Shown here: positions 1-5,637 of the stretch, piece by piece
Layout: each line of letters starts with the position of its first letter
How positions within the stretch are numbered: the first letter of the stretch is position 1
NCBI GenBank assembly: GCA_900549845.1
Contig: URPT01000098.1
Span: 1-6,169 of the forward strand
Reading direction: 5' to 3'
Length of the DNA: 6,169 bases
Source of the DNA: an uncultured Veillonella sp.
GTDB taxonomy: Bacteria; Bacillota; Negativicutes; Veillonellales; Veillonellaceae
The notes under the pieces: model-generated
What the model was told of the DNA's origin: nothing
The model's database searches: none
What the model saw: the letters and a program-made list of their open reading frames with translations, nothing else
Program-made: the position numbers and the translations under genes

Positions 1-298
1 TACCGATGCCACCTTGTACGAATAGAACTGATTTAGAGTTTTCATCATAATGGGTTAAGGGTTGTAATGTTTCTACCGAAACTTGAGCCCCTACCTTAGA
101 TTGGGTACCGACTATAATATCTGTACGATCCATCCAACTAGAGCGAACCGCTTCATGCTTAGACCCATTTACTTCTGTAGTAGAATCTGTAATACCTTGG
201 CCATGTCCATTTTGTACATTTGCTGCAAAACCTGTAGCACTAAACGCACATCCTATAGTCCCTAACACCAACGCCTTAATAATTATGTTTCTTCTCAT
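1..298 (-). CDS. Inverse autotransporter (intimin/invasin-like) adhesin, N-terminal part only
   Basis: This gene runs off the left edge; 99 codons are visible. The ATG at 298-296 follows a GAGGGGAG ribosome binding site (309-316) at about 10 nt spacing. Residues 1-25 form a Sec signal peptide: MRRN, then K8, a hydrophobic core (about 9-20), and an Ala-rich cleavage region around ATGFAA. C17 lies in TIGC, which lacks the leucine of a good lipobox, so a lipoprotein is unlikely. After a polar linker (27-58), residues 59-99 (TDIIVGTQSKVGAQVSVETL, then QPL and VLFVQGGIG) look like the opening strands of an inverse-autotransporter beta-domain (IAT_beta, type Ve secretion). Known members insert a beta-barrel in the outer membrane and display C-terminal Ig-like passenger domains as adhesins. 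No LysM domain is seen between signal and barrel. The passenger lies outside the window, so its target is unknown. Another outer-membrane barrel is the main alternative. Confidence 0.75.
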   Translation of the reverse strand, partial: MRRNIIIKALVLGTIGCAFSATGFAANVQNGHGQGITDSTTEVNGSKHEAVRSSWMDRTDIIVGTQSKVGAQVSVETLQPLTHYDENSKSVLFVQGGIG

Positions 299-308
299 GA
301 CTTATACG

Positions 309-316
309 CTCCCCTC
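309..316 (-). promoter_or_regulatory. Ribosome binding site of the adhesin gene
   Basis: GAGGGGAG on the minus strand lies 10 nt before the ATG at 298. It supports this start, which is also the one that gives a complete signal peptide. Confidence 0.7.
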
Positions 317-387
317 GTTTTGCATAAGAAATAAAACCACACAACACTGCCCGTTCTTCACGTTCATTTCATGGTTAATTCATCTTC

Positions 388-416
388 ATTATAGGTATGC
401 TTGTTTCTATAGTCAA
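388..416 (-). promoter_or_regulatory. Sigma-70-type promoter of the adhesin gene
   Basis: On the minus strand, TTGACT (416-411) is followed after exactly 17 nt by TATAAT (393-388). This is one mismatch from the full housekeeping consensus. The predicted start near 381 leaves a leader of about 80 nt. The promoter lies downstream of the small-peptide terminator, so the adhesin appears to be transcribed independently. No operator-like repeat is obvious over it. Confidence 0.8.
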
Positions 417-497
417 TATAACTCCTTATAGTTAAACGACACTTAAAGATTCTCTAAATCATTATGTTACAAATTGATTTCTATTTTCAGGCATAAG

Positions 498-530
498 AAA
501 AAGACCACCCGCAAGCTGGGTGGTCTTTTT
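498..530 (-). terminator. Terminator of the small-peptide gene, potentially bidirectional
   Basis: GACCACCC (503-510) pairs perfectly with GGGTGGTC (518-525) around a 7-nt loop. Flanking A and T runs (498-502 and 526-530) extend the stem to 13 bp. On the minus strand the stem is followed by a U-run, so it ends the transcript of the peptide gene whose stop codon is at 548-550. The T-run on the other strand would let it work in both directions. It also shields the adhesin promoter from readthrough. Confidence 0.9.
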
Positions 531-547
531 TCTGGGGAATGAAATTG

Positions 548-625
548 TTATTTGAATAAAGGCAAGATTGCGTTTGCTAAACCAGTAAGTGCAGCCAAAA
601 TTGCTTTAACGATAGTTGCTACCAT
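548..625 (-). CDS. 25-residue cationic amphipathic peptide
   Basis: The ATG (625-623) and TAA (550-548) enclose 25 codons. The peptide starts MVATIVKAIL and ends AILPLFK. An AGGAGG site sits 7 nt upstream, a plausible promoter lies further up, and a strong terminator lies 18 nt downstream. The coding stretch is about 36% GC against about 18% in 661-720. It uses ATC, AAC and TTC codons, unlike random AT-rich spacer. K7 and K25 are the only charged side chains, giving +2. T4, K7, T14, N18 and K25 fall 3-4 or 7 residues apart, so a helix would have a narrow polar face and a broad Ile/Leu/Ala/Val face. P22 breaks the helix near the C-terminus. There is no signal peptide or leader. Its character fits phenol-soluble modulins, leaderless bacteriocins or type I toxins, but I recognise no family and assign no function. 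No immunity, export or modification gene is visible nearby. Confidence 0.75.
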   Translation of the reverse strand: MVATIVKAILAALTGLANAILPLFK

Positions 626-632
626 TGCTCTT

Positions 633-638
633 CCTCCT
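633..638 (-). promoter_or_regulatory. Consensus Shine-Dalgarno site of the small peptide gene
   Basis: AGGAGG lies 7 nt before the ATG at 625, within a longer purine run (AAGGAGGAA, 639-631). It is as strong a site as any in the window. This is the main reason to treat so short a frame as translated. Confidence 0.85.
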
Positions 639-665
639 TCTCATATAAGCACAATAACTAAACTA

Positions 666-694
666 ACTATAAACATCTTAAACTAGGATATTAA
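666..694 (-). promoter_or_regulatory. Probable promoter of the small peptide gene
   Basis: On the minus strand, TTAATA (694-689, four of six consensus bases) is followed after 17 nt by TATAGT (671-666, five of six). The predicted start near 659 leaves a leader of about 33 nt before the ATG. The whole spacer is very AT-rich, so chance matches are possible. The -35 box lies inside a palindrome (688-703), which suggests regulation. Confidence 0.5.
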
Positions 695-703
695 GTTTAA
701 TAT
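688..703. repeat. 16-bp palindrome over the -35 region of the small peptide gene
   Basis: ATATTAAGTTTAATAT has perfect 7-bp arms (688-694 and 697-703) around GT. It is centred on the upstream part of the predicted promoter, where a dimeric repressor or activator could bind. The AT-only arms make it less distinctive than a mixed-base palindrome. Confidence 0.4.
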
Positions 704-838
704 GAAATGAGTAAATTTTTACACATTAATTTTTCATGAGGAAAATAATAAAGTGCTAATTATGATAGATAGTTTTATGAGAAAGATAGCATACAATGAT
801 TTCATAAATTTCTATAAATTTTTAATATTTTCTAAAGA

Positions 839-898
839 AAAACCCTTCTCTAGTGCACATTAGTTTAAAACAAACTAAGCCTATTAGAGAAGGGTTTT
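839..898 (-). terminator. Branched terminator of ileS
   Basis: AAAACCCTTCTCTA (839-852) pairs over 14 bp with 885-898. On the minus strand the helix is followed by a U-rich run (842-838, then CTTT). The 32-nt region between the arms holds a second hairpin, TTAGTTT (860-866) with AAACTAA (872-878), so the structure has an outer helix and an inner stem. It begins 15 nt after the ileS stop codon. The similar A and T tracts on the two strands could also stop plus-strand transcripts. Confidence 0.85.
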
Positions 899-913
899 CT
901 ATTGTATCTATAA

Positions 914-3748
914 TTATAGAGTTTTTACAACGTCTGCGCAGCGATTGCAAAGTGTAGGGTGTTCGCTGTCTTGGCCTACTGTATCGCGGTGGATCCAGCA
1001 GCGTTCACATTTTTCAAGTTCAGATGGAGCAACTACTGTTGCAACGCCTGTTTCTTCGTCTTTTACAGCCTCTGCTGGAGCAGCGCCGTTTACGATGTGA
1101 GCTTCGGATACGATAACAAGTTTAGCCAAGCCTTCTTCACCAAGGGCGTTCAATGCGTCGAATGCAGCACCTTCAGCGTATACTGTAACAGATGCATCTA
1201 GAGGGTGACCGATTGTTTTGTCTTGACGAGCAAGTTCCAATGCTTTTTGTACAGATGTACGCAAGTCTAACAATTGGTTCCATTTATCAGCCAATTCTTG
1301 GTTGAAGTGTTCAGGATGACCTTGTGGCCAATCTTGAAGCATAACGGATTCAGGCATGCCTTCTTCTTTAGGCATGTATTTCCAAACTTCTTCCGCTGTG
1401 AAAGAAAGTACTGGAGATACCATTGCTACCAATGTTTTTAAGATTTCGTACATTGCTGTTTGAGCAGAACGACGAGCTACGTTGTTTTTGCTTTCAGCAT
1501 ACATAGTATCTTTCATTACATCAAGGTAGATGGAGCTCAAGTCTACTGTGCAGAAGTTATGAATTGCATGGTACAACATGTGGAATTCATAGTTTTCGTA
1601 TGCGTCAGTAACCTTTTGACGTACTTCTTCTAAGCGCAACAATGCCCATTTATCGAATTCGGACATATCTGCATAAGCCACTTTGTCAGTGTTTGGATTA
1701 AAGTCATCCAAGTTGCCAAGCAAGAAGCGGAATGTATTACGGATCTTACGATATACTTCGGATAATTGTTTTACGATGTCTTTGGACAAACGTACGTCTG
1801 CTTGGTAATCCGCAGAGGATACCCACAAACGCATAACGTCAGCGCCATATACGTCGATGATGTCGCTAGGTGCCACTGTATTACCTACAGATTTAGACAT
1901 TTTGCGACCTTCGCCGTCCACAACGAAGCCGTGAGTCAATACGGAATTATATGGTGCTTTACCAGTTGTTGCTACTGCAGTTAACAAGGAAGAGTTGAAC
2001 CAACCGCGATGTTGGTCAGAACCTTCAAGGTACATAGCACATGGTACATCTAAGCCGTTAACTTCAAGTACACCGGACCAAGAGGAACCAGAATCAAACC
2101 ATACGTCCATGATGTCTGTTTCTTTTTTGAACTCATCATGACCGCAATGAGGACATTTGAAACCTTCTGGTAACAATTCTTTTGCACTGTGAGCCCACCA
2201 AGCATCAGAGCCTTCTACAGCTACTTTTTCTTGTAATGCTTTGATAGTATCATCGTTGATGATGTGCTCGCCACAGCTTTCACAATAGTAAATAGGAATT
2301 GGCACGCCCCAAATACGTTGACGGGAAATTACCCAGTCACCGCGGTCGCGAACCATGTTAAAGATGCGGTCGTGGCCCCATTTAGGAATCCATTGTACTT
2401 GGTTATCGATAGCATCAAGCGCTTGTTGACGATAACCATCTACAGAGGAGAACCATTGTTCTGTAGCGCGGTAGATAACAGGGTTTTTACAACGCCAGCA
2501 ATGTGCGTATTGGTGACGCAAGCTAGATTTATGAAGCAATGCATTATTGTGCGCCAAGATTTTGATAACAGGCACCTCTGCATCGTGAATTTCTACGCCA
2601 GCCAATGGGAACTCAGTATCGCCATAACGATTGTCGTCCACTTGTTTAGTGTAGTTACCAGTTTCGTTAACAAGGGATACGATAGGAAGCTCAACTTTAC
2701 CTTCTTTGTTGTAACGTTGGACGATATTAAAGTCGTCTTCACCGTGTGCAGGCGCTGTATGTACGCAACCAGTACCAGCTTCAAGCGTTACATGGTCACC
2801 ACACAATACAGTAGATTTACGTTCTACGAATGGATGTTTGAATTCAGCCAATTCTAAATCTGCACCAGAGAAACGATTTACGATTTCATAGTCTTCAATA
2901 CCGATGTCTTTCATAGCCGCATCAACGAGTTCAGTAGCCATCAAGTAGTATTCGTCGCCTACTTTTACCCAGCCATATTCAAGCTCAGGGTTAACGGAGA
3001 TTGCTACGTTGGCAGGCATTGTCCAAGGAGTAGTTGTCCAAATAACGGAGTATGCTTGTTTTGGATCTACGCCAGCTGGCAATGTTACCTTTTTCTCGGA
3101 TACGTAAGGGAATTTTACGTAGATGGAGAAAGATTTTTTCTCAGCGTATTCGATTTCTGCTTCTGCCAATGCAGTTTCACAGTGAGTACACCAGTATACA
3201 GTTTTAAGACCTTTGTAGATATGGCCGCGTTTTGCCATTTCGCCGAAGATACCAAGTTGTTTTACTTCGAACTCAGGACGCAATGTCAAATAAGGGCGAT
3301 CCCATTCGCCTAATACACCAAAGCGAATAAAGTCTTGCTTTTGAGTTTCCACGCATTCTAATGCATATTCCTTACATTTGTTGCGCAAGTCCAATGGTGC
3401 CATTTCATGACGGTTAAGGCCAGTGTTTTTAATAACCGCATGCTCAATTGGCAAACCGTGCGTATCCCAACCAGGGATGTAGCGAGTATAGTGACCAGTC
3501 ATTGTTTTGTATTTCATGATGATATCCTTCAACGTTTTGTTGAGGGCATGACCGATATGCAATTTACCGTTCGCATATGGAGGGCCATCATGCAAGATGA
3601 AAGGTTTTGCGTCTTTACGCAATTCCAAACGTTTTTGATAAATTTTGTGATCTTCCCAGAACTTTAAGATTTCTGGTTCGCGCTTAGGCAAATTGCCGCG
3701 CATTGGAAATTCTGTTTCAGGCAAATGTAACGTCTTACCGTAATCCAT
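914..3748 (-). CDS. ileS: Isoleucyl-tRNA synthetase
   Basis: This class I synthetase (EC 6.1.1.5) joins isoleucine to tRNA-Ile in the cytoplasm and edits away mischarged valine. The 944 residues match the usual bacterial length. In order: the active-site stretch DGPPYANGKLHIGH (54-67, HIGH at 64-67); GWDTHGLPIE (93-102); the CP1 editing domain with TTTPWTMPAN (238-247) and GTGCVHTAPAHGEDDF (325-340); DVWFDSGSSW (548-557); EGSDQHRGWFNSSL (575-588); KMSKS (616-620); an anticodon-binding domain (about 690-860); and a C-terminal zinc finger with C914, C917, C934 and C937. Further CxxC pairs at 187/190, 417/420, 489/492 and 532/535 could bind zinc in the catalytic and insert regions. The ATG at 3748 has AAAGGAG 6 nt upstream. 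The C-terminal zinc finger indicates the common bacterial type 1 enzyme. The reading frame is intact, and expression is controlled by the T-box directly upstream. Confidence 0.98.
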   Translation of the reverse strand: MDYGKTLHLPETEFPMRGNLPKREPEILKFWEDHKIYQKRLELRKDAKPFILHDGPPYANGKLHIGHALNKTLKDIIMKYKTMTGHYTRYIPGWDTHGLPIEHAVIKNTGLNRHEMAPLDLRNKCKEYALECVETQKQDFIRFGVLGEWDRPYLTLRPEFEVKQLGIFGEMAKRGHIYKGLKTVYWCTHCETALAEAEIEYAEKKSFSIYVKFPYVSEKKVTLPAGVDPKQAYSVIWTTTPWTMPANVAISVNPELEYGWVKVGDEYYLMATELVDAAMKDIGIEDYEIVNRFSGADLELAEFKHPFVERKSTVLCGDHVTLEAGTGCVHTAPAHGEDDFNIVQRYNKEGKVELPIVSLVNETGNYTKQVDDNRYGDTEFPLAGVEIHDAEVPVIKILAHNNALLHKSSLRHQYAHCWRCKNPVIYRATEQWFSSVDGYRQQALDAIDNQVQWIPKWGHDRIFNMVRDRGDWVISRQRIWGVPIPIYYCESCGEHIINDDTIKALQEKVAVEGSDAWWAHSAKELLPEGFKCPHCGHDEFKKETDIMDVWFDSGSSWSGVLEVNGLDVPCAMYLEGSDQHRGWFNSSLLTAVATTGKAPYNSVLTHGFVVDGEGRKMSKSVGNTVAPSDIIDVYGADVMRLWVSSADYQADVRLSKDIVKQLSEVYRKIRNTFRFLLGNLDDFNPNTDKVAYADMSEFDKWALLRLEEVRQKVTDAYENYEFHMLYHAIHNFCTVDLSSIYLDVMKDTMYAESKNNVARRSAQTAMYEILKTLVAMVSPVLSFTAEEVWKYMPKEEGMPESVMLQDWPQGHPEHFNQELADKWNQLLDLRTSVQKALELARQDKTIGHPLDASVTVYAEGAAFDALNALGEEGLAKLVIVSEAHIVNGAAPAEAVKDEETGVATVVAPSELEKCERCWIHRDTVGQDSEHPTLCNRCADVVKTL

Positions 3749-3766
3749 GATGTGCTCCTTTTACAT

Positions 3767-3798
3767 AAAAAAATCGCCCGTCCCCGAAGGGACGGACG
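3767..3798 (-). terminator. Intrinsic terminator of the ileS T-box
   Basis: On the minus strand, CGTCCGTCCC (3798-3789), a TTCG loop and GGGACGGGCG (3784-3775) form a 10-bp stem with one G-U pair. An A and then seven Ts follow (3774-3767). The stem starts 6 nt after the conserved T-box core. The two must compete for overlapping sequence, as expected of a terminator/antiterminator switch. The ileS ribosome binding site follows directly. Confidence 0.92.
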
Positions 3799-4040
3799 TA
3801 ATATCCGTGGTACCACCCTACTGACCTTCTGTGAAAGCTAGAATATTCCGAGCATACGAAATAACTAGGCTTCATTTTGTGAAAGCCACTTAGACATATA
3901 ACGGTGTTCACCGGCAGGGTTCCTGCTTGCTCCAAAGTGATCCGCAAATCTCTAGATTTCCAAACCTTTCAGCCCATGGGTTTGGTCTCTACTAAATCCG
4001 TCTGAGACGTGCCGTCTTTTTCAACGCAATATTCATATAA
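3767..4040 (-). promoter_or_regulatory. T-box leader riboswitch controlling ileS (tRNA-Ile)
   Basis: The conserved T-box core AGTAGGGTGGTACCACGG lies at 3822-3805. Its TGGT (3815-3812) can pair with the ACCA 3' end of uncharged tRNA-Ile. About 115 nt upstream, an Ile codon ATC (3941-3939) is followed by ACTTTGGAGC, the kind of sequence that follows the specifier codon in Stem I. A hairpin CCAAACC/GGTTTGG (3985-3979 and 3966-3960) lies in the distal part of Stem I. GCAGG/CCTGC and CGGTG/CACCG (between 3925 and 3902) make two short stems before the variable linker. Uncharged tRNA-Ile should stabilise the antiterminator and allow ileS transcription; charged tRNA leaves the terminator in force. 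The T-box identity is clear from sequence. The exact Stem I fold and the 5' end are inferred. Confidence 0.93.
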
Positions 4041-4046
4041 TAGATA

Positions 4047-4076
4047 ATTATAGGGCTCATGAGGGTAGATTGTCAA
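4047..4076 (-). promoter_or_regulatory. Promoter of the ileS T-box transcript
   Basis: On the minus strand, TTGACA (4076-4071) and TATAAT (4052-4047) both match the housekeeping consensus perfectly, with 18 nt between them. Transcription should begin near 4040, about 290 nt before the ileS ATG. A near-perfect core promoter fits a gene whose control comes after initiation, through the T-box. Confidence 0.88.
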
Positions 4077-4123
4077 ATACTTCATCTTAAGAATTTACAA
4101 AATATTTATAATCTATACAACTC

Positions 4124-4145
4124 AAAAAAGCCTGCATAAGCAGGC
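4124..4145 (-). terminator. Terminator of the third DUF805 gene
   Basis: On the minus strand, GCCTGC (4145-4140), a TTAT loop and GCAGGC (4135-4130) form a 6-bp GC-rich stem followed by six Ts (4129-4124). It starts 6 nt after the stop codon at 4154-4152. It separates the DUF805 genes from the ileS promoter downstream. Confidence 0.88.
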
Positions 4146-4151
4146 GTTTTC

Positions 4152-4682
4152 TTATATTGATAAAAAAGATATCCAAATATTAAGAACCCAAAGGCAGAGG
4201 CACACAATCATTGCTTTTTGGTCCATGCTTTCAGATGGTGTTTCTTTAAGGCCCGTACGAGCAGATTCGTCAGCTGTGATTGTTTCATAACTTACTGGGG
4301 AACCATATTGGTTATCGCCTGCATCACCTGGTTTAGCCAATAAATAAATAACATATATAAGACCGATAATTGGAATAAATGGAAGTAGCAAAAACCATCC
4401 AGATTTATTAATATCATGTAACCGACGAACTGCAATACCAAGAGACGGCAAGAATATTGCGCAAGTGTATGCAAAGGATAATAAATTAAAGAGGGATCCC
4501 AAGAATGTATTGCCAAAAATAAATCTTAATAGACTAAATACAAAACCTATGACAACTGTAACTGCTGTAAATCGCCAATATTCACTGCGACTAGCTCTAG
4601 TACTAAAGTTTACAAAATTACCGACTACAGAATGCTTGAAATTATCAATATACGCCAAGTTTTTAATGTTTAAATCAGTCAT
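4152..4682 (-). CDS. DUF805 family membrane protein with extra C-terminal helix
   Basis: This 176-residue protein belongs to the DUF805 family (YhaH-like inner-membrane proteins), whose function is unknown. Family marks: FSTRASRSEYW (26-36, with ST where most members have a single G before RASR); RRLHDINKSGW (86-96); and PGDAGDNQYG (118-127), the last before the end of the usual domain. Hydrophobic segments lie at about 38-57, 63-85 and 96-116. A polar linker with GLKETPS (144-150) leads to a fourth segment at about 157-175 that reaches nearly to the C-terminus. The ATG at 4682 has AGGAG 6 nt upstream. A terminator hairpin lies upstream and another directly downstream, so it may be its own transcript. 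It is a paralogue of the two DUF805 genes to its right. Confidence 0.9.
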   Translation of the reverse strand: MTDLNIKNLAYIDNFKHSVVGNFVNFSTRASRSEYWRFTAVTVVIGFVFSLLRFIFGNTFLGSLFNLLSFAYTCAIFLPSLGIAVRRLHDINKSGWFLLLPFIPIIGLIYVIYLLAKPGDAGDNQYGSPVSYETITADESARTGLKETPSESMDQKAMIVCLCLWVLNIWISFLSI

Positions 4683-4719
4683 AATTCTCTCCTATCAAAT
4701 GACAAATTGAAATTAATTA

Positions 4720-4748
4720 ATTATACAACAAAACAGCCTATTGCACCA
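4720..4748 (-). promoter_or_regulatory. Possible promoter of the third DUF805 gene
   Basis: A perfect TATAAT (4725-4720) on the minus strand would start transcription about 30 nt before the ATG at 4682. At 17-nt spacing the -35 position (4748-4743) reads TGGTGC, which is poor. That site also lies inside the upstream gene's terminator hairpin. The gene may need an activator here, or it may depend on readthrough. Confidence 0.35.
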
Positions 4749-4762
4749 TGCAAGAGGCTGTT
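4732..4762 (-). terminator. Terminator of the zinc-ribbon DUF805 gene
   Basis: AACAGCCT (4732-4739) pairs with AGGCTGTT (4755-4762). An inner TTGCA/TGCAA stem (4741-4745 and 4749-4753) continues it after one A-G mismatch, closing on a 3-nt loop. On the minus strand the helix is followed by TTG TTG-like U-rich sequence instead of a pure T-run, so some readthrough into the next gene is possible. It starts 22 nt after the stop codon at 4787-4785. Confidence 0.75.
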
Positions 4763-4784
4763 ATTTGTATATATATTTTATTTT

Positions 4785-5420
4785 TTACATCACACTTGTC
4801 GTTAGCAACCGATCCACCAAGAACCACAGCACAAAGATTGCACATAGTAATCCTGCTGTAAGGCCTGTGGTAGGTGTAGCATCAATCAAACCAAATTCAT
4901 GAGCCATTTGTTTTGTTAAGATTACTTGTCCTGTAGGAGAGCCAAAGCGATTTGTATGGTTTTCACCAGGAAGAGCCATAAGGACCAATAGGATAAGGGT
5001 CCCAATTACTGGAACAAAGCCAATAAATACTAGACCTCCAGAGCGGCCTTGATCATGCAGGCGACGCACCGCAACGGCTACGCCAGGAATGACCATCACT
5101 ACGGACAGTAGGACTAGGATTACTAAGCCGAAGCCAACGCCTACTGCACTAGAGAGAGGACTAATATAACTCAAAAAAGCACATGTGAACAAGATTGCTA
5201 CAAAGAGCAGTTGGTACATCAAAAAGAAGTTCCAATATTCACTACGACTAGCGCGTCCTTCAAAGTCAGCATATTTGTAAATCAAACATTGTTTAAAGTT
5301 TTCAATCAATCCCAAGTTATATTTATCTAACGAAATAGGTGCTTTACGAATACGTCCACAGTTTGGACAGTATCGTTCATTTTTTAACACCTCATGCCCA
5401 CAATAGGGACAAGGTCTCAT
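4785..5420 (-). CDS. Zinc-ribbon DUF805 membrane protein
   Basis: This 211-residue protein joins an N-terminal zinc ribbon to a DUF805 membrane domain. C4-x2-C7 (CPYCG) and C18-x2-C21 (CPNCG) would hold one zinc ion. DUF805 marks follow: FEGRASRSEYW (53-63), RRLHDQGRSG (119-128, followed by GL instead of the usual W) and NRFG (157-160). Hydrophobic segments lie at about 64-84, 95-117 and 129-149, with a further one at about 187-206 after GLIDATPT. The start chosen is the ATG at 5420, with AAGGAG 6 nt upstream. An in-frame ATG at 5486 would add 22 residues, but it lacks a ribosome site and would put non-conserved sequence before the ribbon. Function is unknown; the ribbon probably sits in the cytoplasm and could mediate protein or nucleic-acid contact, which is inference. 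Confidence 0.9.
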   Translation of the reverse strand: MRPCPYCGHEVLKNERYCPNCGRIRKAPISLDKYNLGLIENFKQCLIYKYADFEGRASRSEYWNFFLMYQLLFVAILFTCAFLSYISPLSSAVGVGFGLVILVLLSVVMVIPGVAVAVRRLHDQGRSGGLVFIGFVPVIGTLILLVLMALPGENHTNRFGSPTGQVILTKQMAHEFGLIDATPTTGLTAGLLCAIFVLWFLVDRLLTTSVM

Positions 5421-5426
5421 AATAAA

Positions 5427-5432
5427 CTCCTT
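5427..5432 (-). promoter_or_regulatory. Ribosome binding site that sets the start of the zinc-ribbon DUF805 gene
   Basis: AAGGAG on the minus strand lies 6 nt before the ATG at 5420. No comparable site precedes the upstream in-frame ATGs at 5486 and 5462. This favours the shorter protein that begins MRPCPYCG. Confidence 0.85.
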
Positions 5433-5546
5433 CCATCCACAGCAGGAAACAGTAAAACTCATAGAATCCTGTTGCTCTAAACACATATAGTAACGTAGAT
5501 ATGTTTTTAAGTATCATATCTATAATTTTGAATTCATTTCATTTTC

Positions 5547-5574
5547 ATTTTACTACAAAGTGTTATATTGTCTA
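5547..5574 (-). promoter_or_regulatory. Possible promoter of the zinc-ribbon DUF805 gene
   Basis: On the minus strand, TAGACA (5574-5569) and TAAAAT (5552-5547) each match five of six consensus bases, with 16 nt between them. Initiation near 5540 would give a leader of about 120 nt. The surrounding gap (5421-5637) is strongly AT-rich, so the call is tentative. I see no other convincing element in that gap. Confidence 0.42.
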
Positions 5575-5637
5575 TAAAGGAGTTGTTAAACTTTTATAAA
5601 ATAAAATAATAAGTATGCTATCAAATACAGATTGATA

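Noticed and set aside
83..265. Plus-strand frame of 60 codons within the adhesin gene
   Set aside because: It is antisense to a minus-strand frame that has a signal peptide, ribosome site and promoter; cysteine-rich, low-complexity translation typical of a shadow.
299..322. Seven-codon upstream frame (MQNEGSV) ending 3 nt before the adhesin ATG
   Set aside because: No ribosome site of its own; it overlaps the adhesin Shine-Dalgarno sequence, and a frame this short is expected by chance.
382..431. AAGGAG followed by a TTG-start frame of 13 codons upstream of the adhesin
   Set aside because: The frame runs through the strong adhesin promoter, so it would not be on that transcript; likely chance.
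734..805. Minus-strand frame of 23 codons (starts MKSLYAIF, hydrophobic) between ileS and the small peptide gene
   Set aside because: No ribosome binding site before the ATG, and composition the same as the surrounding AT-rich spacer; hydrophobicity follows from the base composition.
762..863. Plus-strand frame of 33 codons starting MIDSFMRK
   Set aside because: No properly spaced Shine-Dalgarno site, and it ends inside the ileS terminator hairpin.
2264..2857. Plus-strand frame of 197 codons antisense to ileS, and the other long plus-strand frames within 959-3667
   Set aside because: They are shadows of the well-conserved ileS coding strand, with no ribosome sites and no recognisable domains.
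3735..3947. Minus-strand frame of 70 codons overlapping the T-box leader and the ileS start
   Set aside because: It lies across the T-box specifier, T-box core and terminator; the sequence is constrained as RNA and the frame has no family features.
5619..5637. Weak hairpin TATCAA/TTGATA just after the rightmost DUF805 gene, followed by T-rich sequence
   Set aside because: Only six AT-rich pairs with a 7-nt loop and an interrupted T-run; too weak to call a terminator.
5421..5637. Short frames in the gap between two DUF805 genes (minus-strand MILKNIS, plus-strand MFLSIIS)
   Set aside because: Neither has a ribosome site; the minus-strand one overlaps the zinc-ribbon gene start and the plus-strand one is AT-rich chance sequence.
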